15,596 nt of DNA from Bacillota bacterium. Lineage in GTDB: Bacteria > Bacillota > Bacilli > Paenibacillales > NBRC-103111. Below are positions 5,825 to 12,707 of this stretch, piece by piece (the first letter of the stretch is position 1; each line of letters begins with the position of its first letter). The stretch lies in the NCBI GenBank assembly GCA_023393235.1, contig JAEWMH010000183.1, forward strand, positions 1 through 15,596, written 5' to 3'. Below the pieces are notes generated by a model. That model saw nothing but the letters and a program-made list of their open reading frames with translations. It did not search any database and had not been told where the DNA came from. A program made the translations under genes and the position numbers.

Positions 5825-6763
5825 ATGCCCAAAAAAGTGAAAGTCAGCGAATTGGCAAATAAGTTCCAAATGGAAATCATAAGTGGGGAGCCCGGACTGA
5901 AGCGGACTATTGAAGTGGCCGATTTATGCCGCCCCGGTCTTGAAATGGCAGGCTACTTTGAATATCATCCGGAGGACCGGGTGCAGATCCTCGGCAAGAC
6001 GGAGCTGGCTTTTTTTGAGCGGCTGCCCGAAGCGGAGCGCAAGGACAGAATGAAACGGCTTTGTCTGGATGAAACGCCTTGTATTGTCATCACCCGCGGG
6101 TTGGACGTGCCCATGGAGCTGGTGGAAGCCTCCGATGCAAACGGTATAACCGTCATGCGCAGCAATGTGAATACCACCATGCTGGCCGGACAAATTACCG
6201 ATTTTCTTGAGCATAAGCTGGCGCCCTCTACAACTATCCATGGTGTATTGGTGGACGTGTATGGCATCGGTATGCTGATTTCCGGCTCCAGCGGCATCGG
6301 CAAAAGTGAAACCGCCCTGGAGCTGGTTAAACGCGGCCACCGGCTGATTGCCGACGACGCAGTGGAAATCCGCCAGACAGCTGAAAATGTGCTCATCGGC
6401 AACGCACCGGAGCTGATTAAGCATCTGCTGGAGATCCGCGGCGTGGGCATCATTAATGTGATGACACTGTTTGGCGCAGGCGCAGTACGCAATAACACCA
6501 AAATCAATGTGGTCATTAAGCTGGAAACCTGGCAGCAGGACAAGCAGTATGACCGGCTGGGCCTGGATGAAGAAACCACCCGAATTATCGAAACGGATGT
6601 GCCGCTGGTGACCATCCCCGTACGTCCCGGACGGAACTTGGCTGTAATTATCGAGGTAGCGGCCATGAACTACCGTTTGAAGCGGATGGGCTTTAATGCG
6701 GCATTGCAATTTACCAACAAGCTGACGGAAACCATCAACGAAGATTTGGATGATGTGGAATAA
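5825..6763 (+). CDS. hprK: HPr kinase/phosphorylase
   Basis: A 312-aa bifunctional enzyme that phosphorylates HPr on Ser46 with ATP (or PPi) and dephosphorylates it with inorganic phosphate, releasing pyrophosphate. It is the sensor of carbon catabolite repression in Firmicutes. The N-terminal HprK_N domain covers about 1-130. The catalytic domain has Ile-His139-Gly, P-loop GSSGIGKS (154-161), the acidic pair Asp177-Asp178 and the HprK signature EIRGVGIINV (203-212). A later conserved YDRLGLDEE stretch follows near residue 240. Full length. Start ATG 5825 follows AAAGGAG (5808-5814). It heads the cluster hprK-lgt-ppaX-yvoF, the same order as in B. subtilis; PpaX further down removes the PPi made by the phosphorylase reaction. 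Confidence 0.97.
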   Translation: MPKKVKVSELANKFQMEIISGEPGLKRTIEVADLCRPGLEMAGYFEYHPEDRVQILGKTELAFFERLPEAERKDRMKRLCLDETPCIVITRGLDVPMELVEASDANGITVMRSNVNTTMLAGQITDFLEHKLAPSTTIHGVLVDVYGIGMLISGSSGIGKSETALELVKRGHRLIADDAVEIRQTAENVLIGNAPELIKHLLEIRGVGIINVMTLFGAGAVRNNTKINVVIKLETWQQDKQYDRLGLDEETTRIIETDVPLVTIPVRPGRNLAVIIEVAAMNYRLKRMGFNAALQFTNKLTETINEDLDDVE

Positions 6764-6773
6764 TTGATGGAAG

Positions 6774-6798
6774 CCTCCCGGCAGGAAGCCGGGGGAGG
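6774..6798 (+). promoter_or_regulatory. Hairpin just upstream of the lgt ribosome site
   Basis: CCTCCCGGC (6774-6782) pairs with GCCG...GGAGG (6788-6798), with a two-base G bulge, around loop AGGAA. There is no T-tract, so it is not an intrinsic terminator. It ends one base before the lgt Shine-Dalgarno AAGGAG (6800-6805), so it could affect lgt translation or mRNA processing. Confidence 0.45.
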
Positions 6799-6812
6799 GA
6801 AGGAGCACGAGC

Positions 6813-7814
6813 ATGCCTTTGGCACTGAAACGGATTGCTTTTTCGCTGGGGCCGATTGACGTACACTGGTACGGCATTATTTTGGGTACGGCGGCTCTGA
6901 TCGGGCTGTATCTGGCCATTTACGAGGGGAAACGCTTCAAGATCATCCCCGAGTTTTTTATGGATATTATTCTGTTGGGTGTGCCGTCGGCGATCATCGG
7001 GGCGCGGATTTATTACGTCGCTTTCAAGTGGGATGATTACAAGAACAATCTGATGGATGTGTTCGCCTTCTGGGAGGGCGGCATCGCCATCTACGGGGCA
7101 TTGATTGGTGCAATCATTGCCGTCAGTATTTATTGCAGGAGGAAAGGCTACTCCTTCATTCGGATCGCGGATATTTGCGCACCGTCCCTAATTGCAGGCC
7201 AGATGATCGGGCGCTGGGGGAACTTCATCAACCAGGAGGCCCATGGCGGGCCGGTTGCTGAATCCTTCCTCCGGAACAAGCTGCATTTGCCGGATTTTAT
7301 CGTGAACCAAATGAATATCGACGGGATATTTTATCATCCCACCTTCTTGTATGAATCCTTATGGAATCTGCTGATACTCCTTGTACTGTTCTGGCTGCGC
7401 CGCAGACCTTGGTTGAAATCCGGCGAGCTCTTCGCCGGTTACTTTATCGGTTATTCGATAGGGCGTTTCTTTATCGAAGGATTGCGTACCGACAGCCTTG
7501 CCTTTGATGGTCCGGCTTGGCTGCGTGCTTTGATGAACGGCCTGTGGGCGCCGATGCAGCTGTATTTTGAGCCTGGCAGCATGGACTACGGAAACATCCG
7601 GACGTCTCAGGTAGTAGCAATATTGCTCATCCTTGCCGCGATTGGCTATATTATTTTCCGACGGAAAAAATATGGTGCGGCCCTGGCGTATTACGCGGAT
7701 CCCATTGTTTCCTCCAAGGCCATAACAGCGGTTCCCGCTGCGCAGGCTCCGGTTAACCCTGTCCGGCCCACTCCGGCCGATGACAAAACAGCCCAGGAGG
7801 ACAAGCATGTTTAA
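6813..7814 (+). CDS. lgt: Prolipoprotein diacylglyceryl transferase
   Basis: A 333-aa integral membrane enzyme. It moves diacylglycerol from phosphatidylglycerol to the lipobox cysteine of prolipoproteins, the first step of lipoprotein maturation. Multiple hydrophobic segments are visible (about 10-35, 47-68, 87-108, 121-137, 183-202, 207-225, 265-285). The Lgt signature GRWGNFINQEAHG is present, as are the earlier H-W-YG motif near residue 18 and the late GRFFIEGLRTDSL motif with its conserved arginine. The C-terminus carries an extra ~45-residue hydrophilic tail rich in Pro and Ala (about 289-333), beyond the membrane core, so the protein is longer than the usual ~270 aa. Start ATG 6813 follows AAGGAG seven bases upstream. 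It overlaps ppaX by eight bases, implying coupled translation. Confidence 0.96.
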   Translation: MPLALKRIAFSLGPIDVHWYGIILGTAALIGLYLAIYEGKRFKIIPEFFMDIILLGVPSAIIGARIYYVAFKWDDYKNNLMDVFAFWEGGIAIYGALIGAIIAVSIYCRRKGYSFIRIADICAPSLIAGQMIGRWGNFINQEAHGGPVAESFLRNKLHLPDFIVNQMNIDGIFYHPTFLYESLWNLLILLVLFWLRRRPWLKSGELFAGYFIGYSIGRFFIEGLRTDSLAFDGPAWLRALMNGLWAPMQLYFEPGSMDYGNIRTSQVVAILLILAAIGYIIFRRKKYGAALAYYADPIVSSKAITAVPAAQAPVNPVRPTPADDKTAQEDKHV

Positions 7815-8463
7815 GGCTGTTCTGTTTGACCTGGACGGAACCATACTGAATACCAACGAGCTGATTGTGGCCAGCTTCCTCCATACCCTGGAGGGCGAAA
7901 CACCCCGGGTTTACACCCGGGAGGATATAATCCGTAATTTCGGCCGTACCTTGGTGGACCAGATGCGGGAGTATACGGGGCTGCAGGATGTAGAACGGTA
8001 TATTGCGAAGTACCGGGAATTCAATATCGAGCGCCACGACGAGCTGATTATGGACTTTCCCTATGTGAAAGAGGTTTTGGAGGCATTACACGGGGCGGGA
8101 CTGCAGCTCGGCGTGGTCACCAGCAAGATCCGCAGAACCTCGCTGATGGGATTGGAGCGTTTTGGTCTAACTCCGTACCTGGGGACAATCGTAACGGTGG
8201 AGGATGTGGTAGAGCCCAAGCCCCATGGGGAAGGGATTCTGAAGGCGGCAGCCCTGCTGGGTGTGAAGCCGGAGGAAACGTTGATGGTTGGGGACAGCCA
8301 GTATGATATTCTCGCGGCCAAACATGCGGGCACCCGTTCGGCAGGAGTGGCTTGGACGGCCAAGGGAGAGGATTATCTGTTGGGGATCGGACCGGATTAT
8401 ATGATCCGGGATATGCGGGAGCTCTTGGAGATTTGCGGTGTCAAAAGCGGGGGAGCGGATTGA
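7807..8463 (+). CDS. ppaX: Pyrophosphatase PpaX (HAD family)
   Basis: A 218-aa cytosolic HAD phosphatase. Its known role in Bacillus is hydrolysis of the pyrophosphate released when HprK dephosphorylates Ser-P-HPr. Motif I is FDLDGTI with Asp8 and Asp10, motif II VVTSK, motif III lysine within PKPHGEG, and motif IV VGDSQYDILAAKHAG. A small helical cap lies between motifs I and II. Length matches PpaX (~216 aa). The name rests on family likeness plus position with hprK; a phosphoglycolate phosphatase label would fit the fold less specifically. Start ATG 7807 follows AGGAGG (7795-7800); the frame extends further upstream into lgt without a ribosome site. Its TGA stop overlaps the TTG start of yvoF. 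Confidence 0.92.
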   Translation: MFKAVLFDLDGTILNTNELIVASFLHTLEGETPRVYTREDIIRNFGRTLVDQMREYTGLQDVERYIAKYREFNIERHDELIMDFPYVKEVLEALHGAGLQLGVVTSKIRRTSLMGLERFGLTPYLGTIVTVEDVVEPKPHGEGILKAAALLGVKPEETLMVGDSQYDILAAKHAGTRSAGVAWTAKGEDYLLGIGPDYMIRDMRELLEICGVKSGGAD

Positions 8464-8966
8464 GAAAGCTGGAGCGATATCCCACAGAGGGCCCTAATGC
8501 TCTGTGGCAGGTGTATAAAACAGTCAATCCCTTGAAATCGGTGAAGAATTTTATCTTTATCCAGCTGGCCCGGTACTGCCCGTATCTGCCCCTCAAAAAT
8601 GCGATCTACCGCAAAGCTTTGGGTATGAAGGTAGGCAAGGAAACCTCTTTTGCCCTGATGGTAATGGTGGATGTGTTTTTTCCGGAGCGGATTTATGTGG
8701 GGGATAACTGTGTCATCGGCTACAATACCACCATTCTGGCTCATGAGTATCTGATCGACGAGTACCGTCTCGGCGATGTGCGGATCGGCAACCATGTGAT
8801 GATCGGGGCCAACTGTACCATTCTGCCCGGTGTCACTATCGGGGACCGTGCAGTAGTGGCCGCGGGAGCGGTGGTACACCGGAATGTGGCCCCGGGCAGC
8901 TTCGTGGCCGGCAATCCCCTGCAGGTCATCCGGCCGGGTGAGCCGGTGGAGGAGTTGGAGCAGTAG
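8460..8966 (+). CDS. yvoF: Acyltransferase of the left-handed beta-helix (hexapeptide) family, YvoF-like
   Basis: A 168-aa protein closely resembling B. subtilis YvoF, from its start (MRKLERYP) through the middle (KVGKETSFALMVMVDVFFPERIYVGDNCVIGYNTTILAHEYLI). The C-terminal half shows the hexapeptide repeats of LbH acyltransferases (IGNHVMIGANCTILPGVTIGDRAVVAAGAVVHRNV) and the closing GSFVAGNPLQVI. Such proteins usually transfer acetyl or other acyl groups as trimers; the substrate of YvoF is unknown. Start is TTG 8460, overlapping the ppaX stop (TTGA), with GGGGGAG just upstream. The frame is open 108 bases further up, but that stretch lies within ppaX and is not family-like. Last gene of the hprK cluster. 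Confidence 0.88.
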   Translation: MRKLERYPTEGPNALWQVYKTVNPLKSVKNFIFIQLARYCPYLPLKNAIYRKALGMKVGKETSFALMVMVDVFFPERIYVGDNCVIGYNTTILAHEYLIDEYRLGDVRIGNHVMIGANCTILPGVTIGDRAVVAAGAVVHRNVAPGSFVAGNPLQVIRPGEPVEELEQ

Positions 8967-9074
8967 GCGGAGGCCAAGGAAACGGAGCCGCAGTGGAAGC
9001 TCTTAGCCTGTTTGCCGTGTGCGAAGGACACAGAACCTGCAGAGCCCGGAGGGATATAGCTGGCTTTATTGAGG

Positions 9075-9099
9075 AAGCAGGCGTTAATGCCTGCTTTTT
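9075..9099 (+). terminator. Intrinsic terminator after the hprK-lgt-ppaX-yvoF cluster
   Basis: AAGCAGGC (9075-9082) pairs perfectly with GCCTGCTT (9089-9096) around loop GTTAAT, followed by TTTGTGTTTTTG. It separates the hprK cluster from the his operon promoter. Confidence 0.9.
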
Positions 9100-9156
9100 G
9101 TGTTTTTGTCGGGAGGGTAAAGCAGGGGATAATAGGCGAAAAATGGGCAGAAAGCA

Positions 9157-9185
9157 TTGACGCAACCGGAATGAGGTGGTATAGT
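9157..9185 (+). promoter_or_regulatory. Sigma-A promoter of the histidine operon
   Basis: TTGACG (9157-9162) and TATAGT (9180-9185) are separated by exactly 17 bases, five of six matches in each hexamer. Transcription would start near 9192, giving a leader of about 160 nt before hisZ. It is the best promoter in the window. Confidence 0.78.
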
Positions 9186-9201
9186 TACGACTAAACTCTT
9201 T

Positions 9202-9232
9202 ACTTTGGTAGCATGGTAACACACTAAAGTGT
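9202..9232 (+). promoter_or_regulatory. Structured leader of the his operon, hairpin and dyad
   Basis: ACTTTGGT (9202-9209) pairs with ACTAAAGT (9223-9230), eight pairs with one G-T, around a 13-base loop. Overlapping its 3' arm is the dyad ACACT-AA-AGTGT (9221-9232). The dyad's right arm could instead pair as GTGT/ACAC (9229-9232, 9240-9243). These choices exclude one another. The loop contains TAGCATGGTA (9209-9218), one base from the palindrome found upstream of two other genes. Operator or RNA-switch function is inference. Confidence 0.4.
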
Positions 9233-9269
9233 TTTGGGTACACGTCAGGCTGGAATGATTTGGGCCATG

Positions 9270-9278
9270 TGGTAGAAT
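9270..9278 (+). promoter_or_regulatory. Possible second, extended -10 promoter upstream of hisZ
   Basis: TGGTAGAAT (9270-9278) reads as TG, one base, then TAGAAT. No clear -35 lies at the right distance (nearest TGGAAT at 9251-9256). It would start transcription around 9285 and give a ~65-nt leader to the GTG at 9351, bypassing the upstream hairpin. Confidence 0.35.
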
Positions 9279-9350
9279 AGGCTTATGTGCTTGTACAAGA
9301 TATCGGGAGCTGCAGGAAAAAGGGCAGGCTTCCGGCGTGAGGTGAAGGAT

Positions 9351-10538
9351 GTGTCCAAACCGAAAGGGTTTGAAAAGCCGACTGGCGTGAAGGACTACCT
9401 GCCGGGGGCGGCTGCCAGATTAAGAAGGATTGAATCCGGAGTGCTGGAGTGTATGGAAAAATGGGGCTATAACCAGATCATCACTCCCACACTGGAGTTC
9501 TATGATACAGTGGGCGTGGCCAGCTCCACGGAAGACAAGAAGATGTTCAAGCTGCTGGACCAGAATGGAAGAACCCTTGTGCTGCGTCCGGATATTACAG
9601 CGCCTATCGCCCGGGTGGTGGCATCCCTGATGAAGGAGGAGACCCTTCCTGTCCGGCTGTCGTACCATGCCAATGTATTCCGCGCTTTCGAGGAGGAAGC
9701 GGGCCGGGAATCGGAGTTTTTCCAGACGGGAGCGGAGCTGGTAGGCGATCCTTCCCCTGAGGCGGATGCGGAGGTTATCGCGTTGGCTATTGCCTCATTG
9801 CAGGCAGCAGGTGTGGACAGCTTCAAGATGGCCCTGGGGCATACAGGCTTCCTGAATGGGCTGTTCCACGAAACCCTGCAGGATGGGGAGGAAAAGCAAA
9901 AGGCGCTGAAGGAATGCCTCTTGAACCGGGATTATGTGGGCTACCGGCAGCAGCTGAAGAGCTTCGGCTTGGCGCCGGCGGTGGAGAAGGAGCTGGAGGC
10001 GATCCTGCGGCTGCGGGGCGGAGAGGAAATCTGCGAGCAGGCTTCAGGCATTACCGAGAATCCGTTGGCCAGGGAATCCCTGGACCATCTGTGCCGGGTA
10101 TACGAGGTGCTGAAGGCATACGGCGTCAGTGAGCATGTGCTGATCGATCTGACCATGATCGGGGATTTCTCGTATTATACCGGCATGACCTTCGAGGGTT
10201 ATGCGGCCAATCTGGGTTTTCCCGTGGTCAGCGGAGGACGGTATGACAACCTGCTCCGCCAGTTCGGCCGGGAGGCGCCGGCTACGGGCTTTGCCTTGAA
10301 GACGACGCGGATTCTGGAGGCAGTCCGTGAGCTGCCGGAAGAGACCCGCCGGCTTCTGGTGCTGTACAGCGAGGAGCGCCGCCGCGAGGGGCTGGCTAAG
10401 GCAGCGGAGCTGCGGGCCGCTCCCCGGGTGCAGGTGGAGACGCGGTGTGTGGCGGAGGCTCCGGAGCTTGCGAAGGATGCGGACGGTTACATCCGTGTAA
10501 ACGGCAGTGTATACCGGGACGTGATCTGCCTGGTGTAG
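9351..10538 (+). CDS. hisZ: ATP phosphoribosyltransferase regulatory subunit HisZ
   Basis: A 395-aa paralogue of histidyl-tRNA synthetase that has no aminoacylation role. It pairs with short-form HisG to make the active, histidine-feedback-regulated enzyme of the first histidine step. The class II synthetase core is visible: an N-terminal GVKDYLPG motif, LRPDITAPIARVVAS, motif 2-like VFRAFEEEAGRESEFFQTGAELVG, and the later TGMTFEGYAANLGFPVVSGGRYDNLL. Motif 3 reads ATGFALKTTRIL, lacking the GxGxER core, and the full HisRS anticodon-binding domain is absent, both expected for HisZ. I choose GTG 9351 because GAGGTGA lies five bases upstream and the length fits the ~391 aa of B. subtilis HisZ. 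ATG 9285 is in frame but has no ribosome site and sits at a possible transcription start. First gene of the his operon. Confidence 0.93.
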   Translation: MSKPKGFEKPTGVKDYLPGAAARLRRIESGVLECMEKWGYNQIITPTLEFYDTVGVASSTEDKKMFKLLDQNGRTLVLRPDITAPIARVVASLMKEETLPVRLSYHANVFRAFEEEAGRESEFFQTGAELVGDPSPEADAEVIALAIASLQAAGVDSFKMALGHTGFLNGLFHETLQDGEEKQKALKECLLNRDYVGYRQQLKSFGLAPAVEKELEAILRLRGGEEICEQASGITENPLARESLDHLCRVYEVLKAYGVSEHVLIDLTMIGDFSYYTGMTFEGYAANLGFPVVSGGRYDNLLRQFGREAPATGFALKTTRILEAVRELPEETRRLLVLYSEERRREGLAKAAELRAAPRVQVETRCVAEAPELAKDADGYIRVNGSVYRDVICLV

Positions 10539-10621
10539 GTGAGGCGGGACGAAGCCCGGAAAGGGGCCCGGACGGGGCAGGGATGCTCCGGATAGATGCA
10601 TGTATAGGAGGAAAACAGCCG

Positions 10622-11302
10622 ATGCTTACGACGCAGGCTTCCCATAAGGAAAATACGAAGGAACTGCTCAAAATTGCCATGCCCAAGGGCAGGATTAACC
10701 GCCCGGCCATCAAGCTGTTTCAGGAAGCGGGTTTTGCGGTGCCGGATGATCTGGAGGACTCCCGCAAGCTGATTATTTCGGTGCCGGATGCGGCGCTGGA
10801 ATTTATTATGGCGAAGCCGGTGGATGTGGCCACCTATGTGGAATACGGCGCAGCGGACATTGGCATCGTGGGCAAGGACGTGCTGATGGAGGACAACCGC
10901 GATGTGTATGAGCTGCTGGACCTGGGCATTGCCCGCTGCCGGATGTCGGTGATCGGGCTGCCGGACTGGAAGCCTGCCATAAATCTGAAGGTCGCCACCA
11001 AATACCCCAATGTGGCCTCCCAATATTTCCGGGAACGGGGCCAGCAGGTAAATGTGATCAAGCTGAACGGCTCCATCGAGCTGGCGCCCCTGATCGGGCT
11101 GGCGGACCGGATTGTGGATATGGTGGAGACCGGAGCCACTATCGTGGAGAACGGTCTGGTGGAGATGGAGCAGATTTTCTCCATTACCAGCCGCCTGATT
11201 GCCAACCGGGTCAGCTACCGGATGAAGAATGAACGGATTCAGGATCTGTGCGACCGGCTGCAGGAGGTTATTAACGGCCGGGAGACGGTGCAGATGAAAT
11301 AG
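10622..11302 (+). CDS. hisG: ATP phosphoribosyltransferase catalytic subunit HisG, short form
   Basis: A 226-aa enzyme that condenses ATP with PRPP to form N1-(5-phosphoribosyl)-ATP, committing carbon to histidine. Visible: the N-terminal IAMPKGR motif, the GAADIGIVGKDVL stretch, and the PRPP-binding loop near residues 167-177 (ETGATIVENGL, Glu169-Thr173). The protein ends soon after (SRLIANRVSYRMKNERIQ), without the C-terminal ACT-like regulatory domain of long-form HisG. This is the form that requires HisZ, encoded just upstream. Start ATG 10622 follows AGGAGG (10606-10611). The frame continues upstream into hisZ with no family similarity. The 83-base gap after hisZ shows no terminator. Confidence 0.96.
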   Translation: MLTTQASHKENTKELLKIAMPKGRINRPAIKLFQEAGFAVPDDLEDSRKLIISVPDAALEFIMAKPVDVATYVEYGAADIGIVGKDVLMEDNRDVYELLDLGIARCRMSVIGLPDWKPAINLKVATKYPNVASQYFRERGQQVNVIKLNGSIELAPLIGLADRIVDMVETGATIVENGLVEMEQIFSITSRLIANRVSYRMKNERIQDLCDRLQEVINGRETVQMK

Positions 11303-11322
11303 AGAGCGATGTTGAAAGAATC

Positions 11323-11388
11323 CCTCAAATTGGCTTTGCCAATTTGAGGCTTCCATAACTTATCCGGCCTGTGGCTGGGACCAAGTTA
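11323..11388 (+). promoter_or_regulatory. Tandem hairpins between hisG and hisD
   Basis: The first is a perfect 12-bp stem, CCTCAAATTGGC (11323-11334) with GCCAATTTGAGG (11338-11349), around loop TTT. The second pairs TAACTT (11356-11361) with AAGTTA (11383-11388), with an inner TCC/GGG and GCC-TGT-GGC. Neither has a T-tract. They sit in a 109-base gap in an otherwise tight operon. Roles in mRNA processing, 3' protection of the hisZG part, or attenuation are inferences. Confidence 0.6.
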
Positions 11389-11411
11389 TTACAGAGTAGG
11401 AGGGTGCACAT

Positions 11412-12707
11412 ATGGCAGTGGTGCGGGTTATGCCGGCGGAGGAATTTGCCATCAGCCGGGAGGTGGAGTATGGCTCACCGGAGCAGAACGAGGCGGCGAA
11501 GGCCATTATTGATGCGGTCCGGACGGAAGGGGATGCTGCCCTGCGCCGGTACTCAGAGGAGTTCGACCGGACGAAGGTGGAGAGCTTCCGGCTGACGGAA
11601 GAGGAGATCGAAGGGGCATACGACCAGGTGGAGCCGGAGTTTGTGGAGGCCATCCGGGCGGCGGCAGTGCGCATCAGGGCGTTCCATGAGAAGCAGAAGC
11701 GGGAAACCTGGATGGATCTTCAGCCGGATGGTACCATGCTGGGGCAGGTGTACCGCCCTCTGAAGCGGGTTGGGCTGTATGTGCCCGGCGGCAAGGCGGC
11801 TTACCCCTCCTCCGTGCTGATGAACGCTATCCCTGCCTTAGTGGCCGGAGTGCCGGAGATTGCTATTGTGACTCCGCCTGCCACCGCAGGGGTAGAGGGC
11901 GTCAATCCGTATATTCTCGTGGCCGCCGCAGAGGCGGGGGTAAGAGAGATTTACCGGGTTGGGGGCGCTCAGGCGGTAGCAGCTTTGGCCTACGGCACGG
12001 AGCAGATCCCCGCCGTGGACAAAATTGTGGGGCCGGGCAATATCTATGTGGCCCTGGCCAAACGCTATGTATACGGCGTGGTGGACATTGACAGCATCGC
12101 CGGTCCCAGCGAGATCATTGTGCTTGCGGACGATACCGCCGATCCGGCTTATGTGGCGGCGGACCTGCTGTCCCAGGCGGAGCATGACGAGATGGCCTCA
12201 GCGGTACTGGTGACGCCGTCGGCAGCATTGGCCCAGGCGGTAGCGGAAGAGCTGGAGAGCCAGCTGGCGCTGCTGCCCCGGCGGGAGATTGCCGGCCAAT
12301 CCCTCGCCGATTACGGCGCCATCCTCACCGTGGATACGCTGGAGGAGGGCATTGCCGTGGTGAACCGGATGGCGCCGGAGCATCTGGAGGTTATTGTAGA
12401 GGAACCCTTCCGCTACCTGGGCAAAATCGAGAATGCGGGAGCCATTTTCCTGGGCCCGTACAGCTCGGAATCGGTCGGGGATTATTTTGCCGGACCGAAC
12501 CACGTCCTGCCTACCAACGGAACAGCCCGGTTTTCCTCGGCGCTGTCGGTGGACGATTTTGTGAAGAAATCCAGTGTGATCTATTACAGCAAGGAAGCCT
12601 TGCTGCGGGATGCGGCGCAGATTTCCGCGCTGGCGCGGTTTGAAGGGCTTCAGGCCCACGCCCGTGCAGTGGAAATTCGGGTGGAAAAGGAGGGCGGACA
12701 AGGATGA
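11412..12707 (+). CDS. hisD: Histidinol dehydrogenase
   Basis: A 431-aa zinc enzyme that oxidises L-histidinol to L-histidine in two NAD-dependent steps, the last reactions of the pathway. The family blocks are clear: YVPGGKAAYPSSVLMNAIPA, RVGGAQAVAALAYGTE, DKIVGPGNIYV, DIDSIAGPSEI, the zinc-ligand region SQAEHDE (Gln255, His258), the catalytic APEHLE (Glu323, His324), and FAGPNHVLPTNGTARF. Full length for the family. Start ATG 11412 follows AGGAGG about eight bases upstream. Its stop overlaps the hisB start in an ATGA tetranucleotide, showing translational coupling. Confidence 0.97.
   Translation: MAVVRVMPAEEFAISREVEYGSPEQNEAAKAIIDAVRTEGDAALRRYSEEFDRTKVESFRLTEEEIEGAYDQVEPEFVEAIRAAAVRIRAFHEKQKRETWMDLQPDGTMLGQVYRPLKRVGLYVPGGKAAYPSSVLMNAIPALVAGVPEIAIVTPPATAGVEGVNPYILVAAAEAGVREIYRVGGAQAVAALAYGTEQIPAVDKIVGPGNIYVALAKRYVYGVVDIDSIAGPSEIIVLADDTADPAYVAADLLSQAEHDEMASAVLVTPSAALAQAVAEELESQLALLPRREIAGQSLADYGAILTVDTLEEGIAVVNRMAPEHLEVIVEEPFRYLGKIENAGAIFLGPYSSESVGDYFAGPNHVLPTNGTARFSSALSVDDFVKKSSVIYYSKEALLRDAAQISALARFEGLQAHARAVEIRVEKEGGQG

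Larger units (their letters stand above)
8967..9350 (+). other. Intergenic region between yvoF and hisZ (384 bp)
   Basis: The first ~108 bases hold only a weak stem GTGT/ACAC near 9018-9032 and no recognisable gene or riboswitch. A terminator (9075-9099), a promoter (9157-9185), a structured leader (9202-9243) and a possible second promoter (9270-9278) follow. No T-box signature (the conserved AGGGTGGNACCGCG region) is present. No small ORF with a ribosome site stands out. Confidence 0.6.

Noticed and set aside
9186..9350. T-box riboswitch before hisZ
   Set aside because: The conserved T-box sequence and a downstream terminator/antiterminator pair were looked for and not found; the only T-rich terminator lies upstream of the promoter.
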